Shown in pieces: positions 1-5,427 of a stretch of DNA of 5,475 nt (position 1 is the stretch's first letter; the number at the start of each line of letters is the position of its first letter). The position numbers and the translations under genes were made by a program. The notes below the pieces were generated by a model, which was not told the origin of the DNA, did no database searches, and worked only from the letters and a program-made list of their open reading frames with translations. The DNA is from Chloroflexota bacterium (GTDB taxonomy: Bacteria; Chloroflexota; Dehalococcoidia; Lucifugimonadales; Lucifugimonadaceae), in NCBI GenBank assembly GCA_009837685.1, contig VXTA01000242.1, positions 1 to 5,475 of the forward strand, read 5' to 3'.

Positions 1-515
1 TCTTCAAGCAGCGTCTGTATTTCTTTGAGCGCTTCCATATTCGCGACAGCTTGAACGCGTAAGGATGACTTCACTGCCTTAAAGCCGGAATCAAATCGAT
101 CGACACGCCGGTCGAGCAATTCGATGTCGGCGAACAGGATTTCGAATGTGAGTTTCTCGAGGTCCCGTAGCCAATCGACGGATCCGTCCGGATGTGGCGT
201 TGAAGGGTCTTCGAACTTGCGGATAACCAGTAAAAGCGCTTTCGCTTTCTGAAGAGTATTAACCGTCTCGCGGCTCAGCACGGTGCCCGAAGAGTAGTCG
301 ACAGGCATATCCCAAAACGTCATTTCAGCACGAACCTTGCGACGACTCTTGAACGCGTGGTGAATGAAGTCGAGCCGTGCATCTGGTTTGGTGCCGATGC
401 CGATATTGGCCGACTTTGCCGCCCCGTAGAGACCTTTATCGACTGAGCCGCGCGTCAGCGCATTGAACACTGTCGTTTTCCCCGCGGCGGCGAGGCCGAT
501 TATGGCTGTGGACAT
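1..515 (-). CDS. YchF/OLA1-like P-loop NTPase, C-terminus cut by window edge
   Basis: Only the first 171 residues are present; the gene runs off the left edge. The N-terminus holds a Walker A loop, GLAAAGKT (residues 7-14), followed by TVFNALTRG, the usual YchF/Obg-type beginning. Other YchF-like signatures are SANIGIGTKPDARLDF (35-50), a hydrophobic strand ALLLVIRKFEDP (93-104), HPDGSVDWLRDLEKL (108-122) and the helix start LFADIELLDRR (127-137). In YchF these lead into the coiled-coil domain. YchF/OLA1 proteins are ribosome-associated nucleotidases that often prefer ATP. The Switch II motif, normally DxxG, reads DMPV (69-72), so its glycine is missing and this may be a divergent subfamily. 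The base-specificity motif and the TGS-like C-terminal domain lie outside the window. The ATG at 515-513 is the only usual start after an in-frame TAG upstream. No clear ribosome binding site is visible. The gene is divergent from holA. I am sure of the P-loop family and fairly sure of YchF-like; the cellular role is inferred. Confidence 0.82.
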   Translation of the reverse strand, partial: MSTAIIGLAAAGKTTVFNALTRGSVDKGLYGAAKSANIGIGTKPDARLDFIHHAFKSRRKVRAEMTFWDMPVDYSSGTVLSRETVNTLQKAKALLLVIRKFEDPSTPHPDGSVDWLRDLEKLTFEILFADIELLDRRVDRFDSGFKAVKSSLRVQAVANMEALKEIQTLLE

Positions 516-534
516 CCGTTTTCTACTGTCGAGA

Positions 535-563
535 TTGTGAAGCGACCAAGACTCGATTATAGA
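535..563 (+). promoter_or_regulatory. Putative sigma70-type promoter for holA
   Basis: TTGTGA (535-540) and TATAGA (558-563) are separated by exactly 17 bases, each matching four of six consensus positions. They sit in an AT-richer patch of the 109-bp divergent gap, about 60 bases before the holA ATG. This is inferred from consensus alone; two moderate hexamers can occur by chance. Confidence 0.3.
556..561 (-). promoter_or_regulatory. Putative -10 element for the leftward YchF-like gene
   Basis: The reverse strand reads a perfect TATAAT, about 40 bases before the YchF-like ATG. It overlaps the putative rightward -10 element of holA. No good -35 hexamer lies 16-18 bases upstream, so confidence is low. 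Confidence 0.25.
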
Positions 564-624
564 AATCGAAGATTCCTACCTATACCATCTTGAGTGCAGA
601 AGCATCAATTAATCTGGATTCGAC

Positions 625-1599
625 ATGATCAGATTGATCCATGGCGATGACGAATTCTCCATCGCCAATTCGCTAGAGGCGCACTTAGCCGCGCTCGGCC
701 CGCCAGAACATCGCGCGCCGATCGTGACCGTCTTCGAAGCGCCGAACGCCAGAATGGCCGAAGGATTCGCAGCGGCGATGATATCCCCGTTTTTGACTGA
801 TCGACGCGCGGTCGTCGTGAAGGGCATGTTGAAACCGATGGACACGCGAGGCGAAAGAGTACGCGCGGATTGGGAGTCGTTCGGCGATCGGATCTCTAAA
901 GAAGCGATGCAGATAACCAACGACTTGATATTCGTTGAGAACGTGCGACTAAGCCTGACTTCTCGCCCGTTGAAGGCTTTAGCCTCGTTCGCAGAAGTGG
1001 AAACGCATCTGGTTCCTGACAGGCGCGATCGTATAGATTGGATCCGCAACCGCTTCGGCTTTCATGGCGTTCAAGCATCAGAGAACGCGATCAGCCGTTT
1101 CAACGACATCGGAGGCGGCGATGTCAGACGGTTAGATAGCGAGATCCAGAAACTCGCTCTGTATGCGGATGGGAGAATGCTCCAACCAAACGACATTGAT
1201 TTGATGGTTGCTGACACGAGCCAGGACCGCATCTTCAACGTGATGGACGCGATTATCGAAGGCAGACACAACCTCGCTATCGGCGGAGTGCAGAATCTCA
1301 TCGCGAACGGCGAATCGATCGAAGGTATTTTCGCTTTGCTCACCCGTCAGGTTCGTATCCTGATCGTCGCAGCGCACATGTTGAGTCGCGGCGCGCCTCG
1401 ATCGGAGATTGGTCAGCGTCTACGCATAAACATGCCTTGGCTGTTGGACAAAACGTGCAAGCAAGCATCACGAATCGGATCGGTACGCTTGCGAGCCATG
1501 CATCTACACATGTTGGATGTCGATGTCGGTGCTAAAACCGGGCGCGTAGATCGTCGTCTGGCAGTCGAGATGTTGGTGTCAGGTTTGATGGGCAGATGA
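625..1599 (+). CDS. holA: DNA polymerase III subunit delta
   Basis: This is the delta subunit of the clamp-loader complex, which opens the beta sliding clamp so that it can be placed on primed DNA. The 324-residue length is close to the usual 330-345. The N-terminus LIHGDDEFSI (4-13) is the typical delta opening; like other delta subunits it has an AAA+-like fold without a P-loop. SPFLTDRRAVVVKGM (54-68) matches the conserved strand-2 region and LIFVENV (101-107) the following core strand. The middle region GGGDVRRLDSEIQKLALYA (163-181), then QDRIFNVMDAIIEGR (200-214) and IFALLTRQVRILI (235-247), is the classic domain II/III signature. The C-terminus LHMLDVDVGAKTG (294-306) is the usual closing helix of domain III. 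The ATG at 625 is secure because an in-frame TAA lies at 610-612; a weak GGA sits six bases before it. It is divergent from the YchF-like gene and followed on the same strand by a lipoprotein gene. Nothing is missing or broken. Confidence 0.93.
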   Translation: MIRLIHGDDEFSIANSLEAHLAALGPPEHRAPIVTVFEAPNARMAEGFAAAMISPFLTDRRAVVVKGMLKPMDTRGERVRADWESFGDRISKEAMQITNDLIFVENVRLSLTSRPLKALASFAEVETHLVPDRRDRIDWIRNRFGFHGVQASENAISRFNDIGGGDVRRLDSEIQKLALYADGRMLQPNDIDLMVADTSQDRIFNVMDAIIEGRHNLAIGGVQNLIANGESIEGIFALLTRQVRILIVAAHMLSRGAPRSEIGQRLRINMPWLLDKTCKQASRIGSVRLRAMHLHMLDVDVGAKTGRVDRRLAVEMLVSGLMGR

Positions 1600-1683
1600 C
1601 GAGCAGTTCGCATGCTGGCATACGATCCGACTGATGCCTTGGAGAAACCTTCTTCTCATCAAATTCGTATCCTTGATTCAGTG

Positions 1684-1767
1684 ATGATTTTCAGAAACAG
1701 AATCCGCTTGATGCTGGCGATGCTGCTTGTCGTGTCGTTGACCGCGGTGATGTTGATGTCTGCCTGC
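1684..1767 (+). other. Signal peptide and lipobox of the TPR lipoprotein
   Basis: Residues 1-27 form a type II signal peptide: positively charged RNRIR, then a run of Leu/Met/Val/Ala, then the lipobox MSAC ending at Cys28 (codon 1765-1767). Methionine at the -3 position is less common than leucine. The next residues are QQ, with no Asp at +2; the +2 inner-membrane retention rule comes from diderm enterobacteria and may not apply here. Confidence 0.75.
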
Positions 1768-2655
1768 CAACAAGCCGAGCCAACTCCAACGCCGACGCAA
1801 GTGCCTCCAACGCCAACGGAAGTCGTGATGTTGGCACCAGTGAACACTGCGACGCCGCAACCTGAGTTGACGCCGACATCGACGCCCACGGCGACACCGT
1901 CACCTGTTCCAACGCCGGCGACGCGTGAAACGGTGAGCATGTACTCAGCCGCGCATCGGACACTTGATCGTGGCGAGTTCAAGGATGCTGAGCGTCGTTT
2001 TTCAACGATCGTCGAGATCGAGCCGCAGTTCGCCCGTGCATGGGCGGGACGTGGGCAAGCGCGCATGATGCAGGGCGAACTTGAGGATGCAATGGTCGAT
2101 TACGACCGCGCCGTGTCGCTTCGGCCCAATGTGGGATTGATCTACGGCCAACGGGCGATGGTTCGCGTGTCGATGGGTGACTTTGAAGGAGCGAAGAGCG
2201 ACTCGTTGCGAGCGCTCGAATTGGATGATGAGCAAATCAACGCACATCTGGTGTTGGGTCGTGTCAGAGCCGCTGAAAACGACTACGATGCCGCGTCTGA
2301 GCATTTCCGAACCGCGATCAACTTGGCGCCCGAGGATGGCGGCGTTTACTGGTGGCGTGGCCGATACCATCGCGACGTGTTGCTCGACGGGAGTGCGGCA
2401 TATGCGGACTTCAGTTATGCCATTGAGCTACAACCCGCACAGGCGTCTTACTTCTTAGATCGCGGGATTTTATTGGCTCGAGCAGGACAATACGCGGAAG
2501 CCAAGTGGGACTTCGAGGAAGCGATATCGCTTTCGCAAGATCCGAAACTACCGACGATAATCGAGCGCGCCGAGGAGTGGCTAGCGAATATCGAAGAACG
2601 GGCCCCCGGCGTCGAACCAGTTGAGCCACCGCCCGCGCCACCACCCGTCAACTGA
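1684..2655 (+). CDS. TPR-repeat lipoprotein with Thr/Pro linker
   Basis: This is a predicted exported, lipid-anchored protein of 323 residues. From the ATG at 1684 the N-terminus has a basic stretch (RNRIR), a long hydrophobic core and the lipobox MSAC, giving Cys28 as the lipidated residue. A Thr/Pro-rich linker follows (about 33-80), as seen in many Chloroflexota surface lipoproteins. Six TPR units come next: 87-116, 117-150, 151-184, 185-218, 219-253 (one residue longer, less canonical) and 254-287. Each carries the G/A-rich helix A and a closing proline or acidic turn such as IEPQF, LRPNV and LAPED. The tail is proline-rich. An ATG at 1612, 12 bases after holA, is in frame, but would place 24 residues before the signal peptide, so 1684 (or GTG 1681) is preferred; none has a strong ribosome binding site. 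TPRs bind proteins, so a scaffold role at the cell surface is likely, but the partner is unknown. It may be co-transcribed with holA, without obvious functional link. Confidence 0.85.
   Translation: MIFRNRIRLMLAMLLVVSLTAVMLMSACQQAEPTPTPTQVPPTPTEVVMLAPVNTATPQPELTPTSTPTATPSPVPTPATRETVSMYSAAHRTLDRGEFKDAERRFSTIVEIEPQFARAWAGRGQARMMQGELEDAMVDYDRAVSLRPNVGLIYGQRAMVRVSMGDFEGAKSDSLRALELDDEQINAHLVLGRVRAAENDYDAASEHFRTAINLAPEDGGVYWWRGRYHRDVLLDGSAAYADFSYAIELQPAQASYFLDRGILLARAGQYAEAKWDFEEAISLSQDPKLPTIIERAEEWLANIEERAPGVEPVEPPPAPPPVN
1780..1923 (+). repeat. Low-complexity Thr/Pro-coding tract
   Basis: This tract is built largely of CCA/CCG/CCT and ACN codons, giving repeated Thr-Pro dipeptides such as PTPTPT, PPTPT and TPTSTPTATPSP. 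It is the flexible spacer between the lipid anchor and the TPR domain. The codons vary, so it is not a recent exact tandem expansion, but length differences between relatives are likely. Confidence 0.7.
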
Positions 2656-2673
2656 GTCGGCGGACATCGGCGC

Positions 2674-3378
2674 TCACTTCAACCGGCAGATGTAGATCAT
2701 CTCTTCGCTGTCATCGGTCAACGGCGATCCGTCGAAATCGCCAAACACGTCTATGACCTGGAGCCCCGCCGTTTCGAGCATTTCTATGACTTGGTGGTGG
2801 TGCAGATAACGGAACAGTACTTGCAGCACTTCACGGTCGATCGATTCGCCATCGGCATTGAGAGTTTCAATTACTTGGGTGCATCGATTTATCTGACGAG
2901 TCGTGTCGAATTCGTTAGTTCCCGTTAAGACATGTCGCACACCGTTTTCGTCATCTTCAACTACACCTAGTAGAAACGTCTCATCTGAATCTCCGCGGAT
3001 CAAATCATCCGTGGGGCTGAAGAGATTGAAAATGAGGGCGGCATTCAGAGCCATGTGTTCAGCACACCGAATCAAAGTTTCAGCTTGATCGTGTTCATCG
3101 GTTAATAGAGCAAGCGTGTGCGCTGGGATTATTACAAGGTCAAAGTCTTTATGCGGGAGATCGATCTTCGACATGTCGCCTTCGATCAATTGCAACTTGC
3201 CGGGCAGGGGAGCAGCAGTGGATTTTAGACGCGCACGATCGAGCATCGGACGGTTGACATCAACGCCCATTACATCGTGACCCATCGCTGCTGCCGGTAT
3301 CGCGATTCTGCCAGTGCCAACCCCTAGCTCCAAAACCGATCCCCCGCATCGATCGATGGCGTTCAGGTAAAACTCCAA
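2674..3378 (-). CDS. Class I SAM-dependent methyltransferase
   Basis: This protein has the seven-strand Rossmann methyltransferase fold. Motif I is VLELGVGTGR (15-24), the SAM-binding glycine loop. The acidic end of strand 2 is GVDVN (38-42, Asp40), the likely ribose contact. IEGDM (65-69) and FDLVIIPAH (79-87) are the motif II/III and IV strands. The C-terminus, AGLQVIDVFGDFDGSPLTDDS, is typical of a family of small-molecule-type methyltransferases whose members often start with a Tyr-Asp segment before ELxFYL. The substrate cannot be deduced. The start used here is TTG at 3378-3376, with GAAGG four bases before it. Coding-like sequence (YDSCYAASPEGELEF) lies directly upstream in frame, without a standard start codon and closed by a TAG, so the N-terminus may be truncated or the gene broken. 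The gene ends 18 bases from the converging lipoprotein gene, and no clear terminator lies between them. Confidence 0.85.
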   Translation of the reverse strand: MEFYLNAIDRCGGSVLELGVGTGRIAIPAAAMGHDVMGVDVNRPMLDRARLKSTAAPLPGKLQLIEGDMSKIDLPHKDFDLVIIPAHTLALLTDEHDQAETLIRCAEHMALNAALIFNLFSPTDDLIRGDSDETFLLGVVEDDENGVRHVLTGTNEFDTTRQINRCTQVIETLNADGESIDREVLQVLFRYLHHHQVIEMLETAGLQVIDVFGDFDGSPLTDDSEEMIYICRLK

Positions 3379-3441
3379 CTCGCCTTCAGGCGACGCTGCG
3401 TAGCAGCTATCGTAACGCTCTGACCATCGAGCCTAGACCAT
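3379..3441 (-). other. Interrupted N-terminal extension of the methyltransferase
   Basis: Reading upstream in the methyltransferase frame, 18 codons (3432-3379) give ARWSERYDSCYAASPEGE, which joins LEFYL in the way full-length relatives begin. Before it stands TAG (3435-3433), preceded by ATG GTC (3441-3436). No ATG, GTG or TTG lies among the 18 codons. If the TAG were CAG, the protein would start MVQARWSERYD. This is a nonsense mutation, a base error, or upstream sequence that only resembles coding; the sequence alone cannot decide. Confidence 0.45.
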
Positions 3442-3509
3442 CGTTTCTTCGCTTAGGTTCAATGTGTTTCGGGTATCCTTGAAGGTTGCGTCTCAATTGG
3501 CTTAAACCC

Positions 3510-3560
3510 ATGATTGACGCGCACGCATCGGCACCAGATTCCAAGTTAAACACGGGTTGA
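3510..3560 (+). CDS. Possible 16-residue leader ORF overlapping the aminotransferase start
   Basis: ATG at 3510 opens a short frame encoding MIDAHASAPDSKLNTG that stops with TGA at 3558-3560. That TGA overlaps the TTG start of the aminotransferase (3557-3559) as TTGA, the arrangement seen in translationally coupled genes. There is no ribosome binding site before the ATG and no run of regulatory codons, so it may be chance. It would otherwise be a coupling leader for a gene with a weak start. Confidence 0.2.
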   Translation: MIDAHASAPDSKLNTG

Positions 3561-4771
3561 GTAGATTGCCCAAGTCACTAGCATCGCGACAAGACCGTCT
3601 AGGCACTGAGACGGCATTCCTGACGTTGGCACGCGCCAGAGAACTAGAAGCCCAAGGTCGACACATAGTTCACCTTGAGATCGGCGAGCCCGATTTCGAC
3701 ACTCCGGGCCACATAATCGACGCGGCCAAAAACGCTCTCGACGGTGGCTATACGCACTACGGCCCTTCACCTGGAGAGATGCCGGTACGCGAGGCAGTGG
3801 CTACTCACCAGACCGAGCGGCAAGGCTATGAGATTCCGGCCGAACGCATAATCGTGACGCCGGGTGGCAAACCTGTGATGTTCTTCTCGATCCTCGCCCT
3901 CATCGAAGAGGGCGATGAGGTCATTTACCCGAATCCGGGATTCCCGATTTACGAATCGATGATCAACTATGCGGGCGGTACCGCGGTACCGATTCCGCTC
4001 GAAGAGCGTTTCGATTTTTCGCTCGATGTTGATCGACTAGAGGCATTGGTCACCGAAAATACGAAGCTCATCATTGTCAATTCGCCCAACAACCCCTGCG
4101 GTAGTGTGATTTCAGACGAGGACTTGGAGCGCATCGCGAAGGTCGCCGTCGAAAACGACCTTGTAGTTCTCTCGGACGAGATCTACAAGGACATGTACTA
4201 CGAAGGCTCGCACACTTCGATCACGAAATTTGACGATATGGTCGACCGTACGATCATCTTGGATGGGTTCTCCAAGAGTTACGCGATGACTGGTTGGCGT
4301 TTGGGCTACGGCGTGTTTCCAGAGTTCATGCTCGATGCGGTCACGAAACTGATGACGAACAGCGTCTCGTGCACATCGGTAGCCGTTCAGATGGCGGGCA
4401 TCGCCGCGCTGCAGGGACCCCAAGATTCCGTCGCAGAGATGATGGACGAGTTCCGTATTCGCCGCGATCTAGTTGTCGATGGTTTGAACAACCTTCCTGG
4501 CGTTTCGTGTCGAAATCCCGGCGGCGCATTTTACGCATTCCCGAACATCAGCGGTACCGGGCTTGACAGTCGAACCTTTGCGGACAGGGCGATGGATGAG
4601 GCAGGCGTTGCACTCCTTTCCGGAACCGCATTCGGAGAGTACGGCAACGGCTACATCCGCATCTCTTTCGCCAACTCGCAAGACAACCTGCGATTGGCAA
4701 TTGATCGTCTCGGCGAGATGCTTTCCTACCCTGCAAGTCGCTGCTTAGGTAGTCATCAGTACGGATACTAG
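3557..4771 (+). CDS. PLP-dependent class I/II aminotransferase (aspartate aminotransferase-like)
   Basis: This 404-residue fold-type I aminotransferase transfers an amino group between an amino acid and a 2-oxo acid using pyridoxal phosphate. Visible landmarks are HLEIGEPDFDTP (39-50), YTHYGPSPGEMPVREA (65-80) and TPGGKPVMFF (101-110). NSPNNPCG (175-182) carries the PLP-contacting Asn179. SDEIY (206-210) has Asp207, which pairs with the pyridine nitrogen, and Tyr210. FSKSYAMTGWRLGY (238-251) has the Schiff-base Lys240 and Arg248. GYIRISFAN (365-373) has Arg368, which binds the substrate carboxylate. All key residues are present, so it should be active. The family resembles class Ib aspartate/aromatic/alanine-type enzymes; the exact substrate is not readable. 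The TTG at 3557 keeps the usual N-terminus; an in-frame TGA lies at 3515-3517, and a second TTG at 3566 is possible. The C-terminal tail after GEMLS is unusual. It converges with the next gene, sharing CTAG. Confidence 0.92.
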   Translation: MSRLPKSLASRQDRLGTETAFLTLARARELEAQGRHIVHLEIGEPDFDTPGHIIDAAKNALDGGYTHYGPSPGEMPVREAVATHQTERQGYEIPAERIIVTPGGKPVMFFSILALIEEGDEVIYPNPGFPIYESMINYAGGTAVPIPLEERFDFSLDVDRLEALVTENTKLIIVNSPNNPCGSVISDEDLERIAKVAVENDLVVLSDEIYKDMYYEGSHTSITKFDDMVDRTIILDGFSKSYAMTGWRLGYGVFPEFMLDAVTKLMTNSVSCTSVAVQMAGIAALQGPQDSVAEMMDEFRIRRDLVVDGLNNLPGVSCRNPGGAFYAFPNISGTGLDSRTFADRAMDEAGVALLSGTAFGEYGNGYIRISFANSQDNLRLAIDRLGEMLSYPASRCLGSHQYGY

Positions 4772-5367
4772 TCCGGGGTTGCATTGGCAATCCTAATGTC
4801 GCATGCTTTCATCAAATCTCGCGTGTTGGCCTTCGCTATAGCGCGCAACACATGTGTTGTGTTCTTGCGAATCTGTTTTTGAACGGCTGAGACAACGGTT
4901 TCGGAACTTTCGTTCAGTAGGCCCCAAAATGGTGGTAGCTCAGAACGACTGATCAGACCTTCTGGCGCCATGATGTAGTGGAGGTCGGCACAGGCCAAGA
5001 ACGATGGGTCGTGGAACTTGGTAGAGAAATGCATCAAGGTGCGTTCCCTAGCTGCGAGCCGTTCCTTGATATCTTCATGATCTCTGCGCGCAGAGATGTA
5101 TGCTGGATTTTCTCGCCAATCGGTGCCTGATACTGCGGTCTCGACCGCGTGTTGGCGCGCATCGTTAAGAACTGTGGCAGTCAGACTCGCGGCGTCTTGG
5201 AGCACCGTGAGTTGTGCCACAGCTCTTTTGTGGTCGGTTTTCGACTTGTCATCACGTTTTAGATCGCCTCGAGAGGACTTCACTTCTACGATATAGACGA
5301 TGTTGTTTTTGCCGACTCCTACGAGGTCCACAACGCGCCCGAACGGTCCTTCGAGTCTGACTTCCAT
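4768..5367 (-). CDS. PD-(D/E)XK nuclease-like protein of unknown role, N-terminus possibly broken
   Basis: From the ATG at 5367-5365 this is 199 residues. GRVVDLVGVG (10-19) followed by VYIVEVKSSRGD (24-35) gives Asp14 and Glu28-Val-Lys30. This is the D-x(13)-ExK core of PD-(D/E)XK nucleases, resembling the MmcB-type repair-nuclease fold in layout. A helical middle follows (about 60-112, charged, with RRDHEDIKERLAARER). A conserved-looking C-terminal half has FSTKFHDPSFLACADLHYIM, LPPFWGLLNE and VLRAIAKANTRDLM (173-186). I recall hypothetical proteins of this layout from Chloroflexota but no assigned function. DNA cleavage or repair is inference from the core motif alone. The sequence just upstream in frame (WRWLYSVAECRAIG) looks coding and would supply the first core helix with its usual Glu. 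It has no standard start and is closed by TAA at 5430-5428, so the ATG used here may begin inside the domain. Its stop shares CTAG with the aminotransferase. Confidence 0.7.
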   Translation of the reverse strand: MEVRLEGPFGRVVDLVGVGKNNIVYIVEVKSSRGDLKRDDKSKTDHKRAVAQLTVLQDAASLTATVLNDARQHAVETAVSGTDWRENPAYISARRDHEDIKERLAARERTLMHFSTKFHDPSFLACADLHYIMAPEGLISRSELPPFWGLLNESSETVVSAVQKQIRKNTTHVLRAIAKANTRDLMKACDIRIANATPD

Positions 5368-5427
5368 TCCGATGGCTCGACATTCAGCTACTGAGTAGAG
5401 CCAACGCCAAGCAGCCCACTTTATTTG
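5368..5427 (-). other. Apparent N-terminal extension of the nuclease-like gene, without a start codon
   Basis: Twenty in-frame codons give QIKWAAWRWLYSVAECRAIG directly before the ATG. It reads as a Trp-rich amphipathic helix plus the helix expected to carry the conserved Glu (codon 5385-5383) of the PD-(D/E)XK core. None of the codons is ATG, GTG or TTG; the only near-start is ATA at 5424-5422. This suggests a disrupted gene or a base error upstream rather than a true intergenic region. Confidence 0.45.

Noticed and set aside
1642..1657. Small hairpin GAGAA/TTCTC between holA and the lipoprotein gene
   Set aside because: Only five base pairs, no T-run after it and AT-poor loop context; too weak for a terminator or attenuator.
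1612..1683. Longer start for the TPR lipoprotein at ATG 1612
   Set aside because: It adds 24 residues before a clear type II signal peptide, which would be abnormal; kept only as an alternative.
1659..2066. Long leftward frame opposite the lipoprotein linker (Val/Gly-rich)
   Set aside because: Its Gly-Val-Gly repeats are simply the antisense reading of the Thr/Pro tract; no independent coding signal.
2651..2676. Possible bidirectional terminator between the converging lipoprotein and methyltransferase genes
   Set aside because: The region contains TCGGCG twice in direct, not inverted, orientation; no stable stem or T-run can be drawn.
3977..3990. Perfect 14-base palindrome GGTACCGCGGTACC
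   Set aside because: It lies inside the aminotransferase and encodes the family-typical Gly-Gly-Thr-Ala-Val-Pro region; a single copy, with no sign of an operator or recombination site.
4112..4423. Leftward frame of about 100 codons opposite the aminotransferase
   Set aside because: It lies wholly antisense to a well-conserved gene and matches no recognisable family; a shadow frame.
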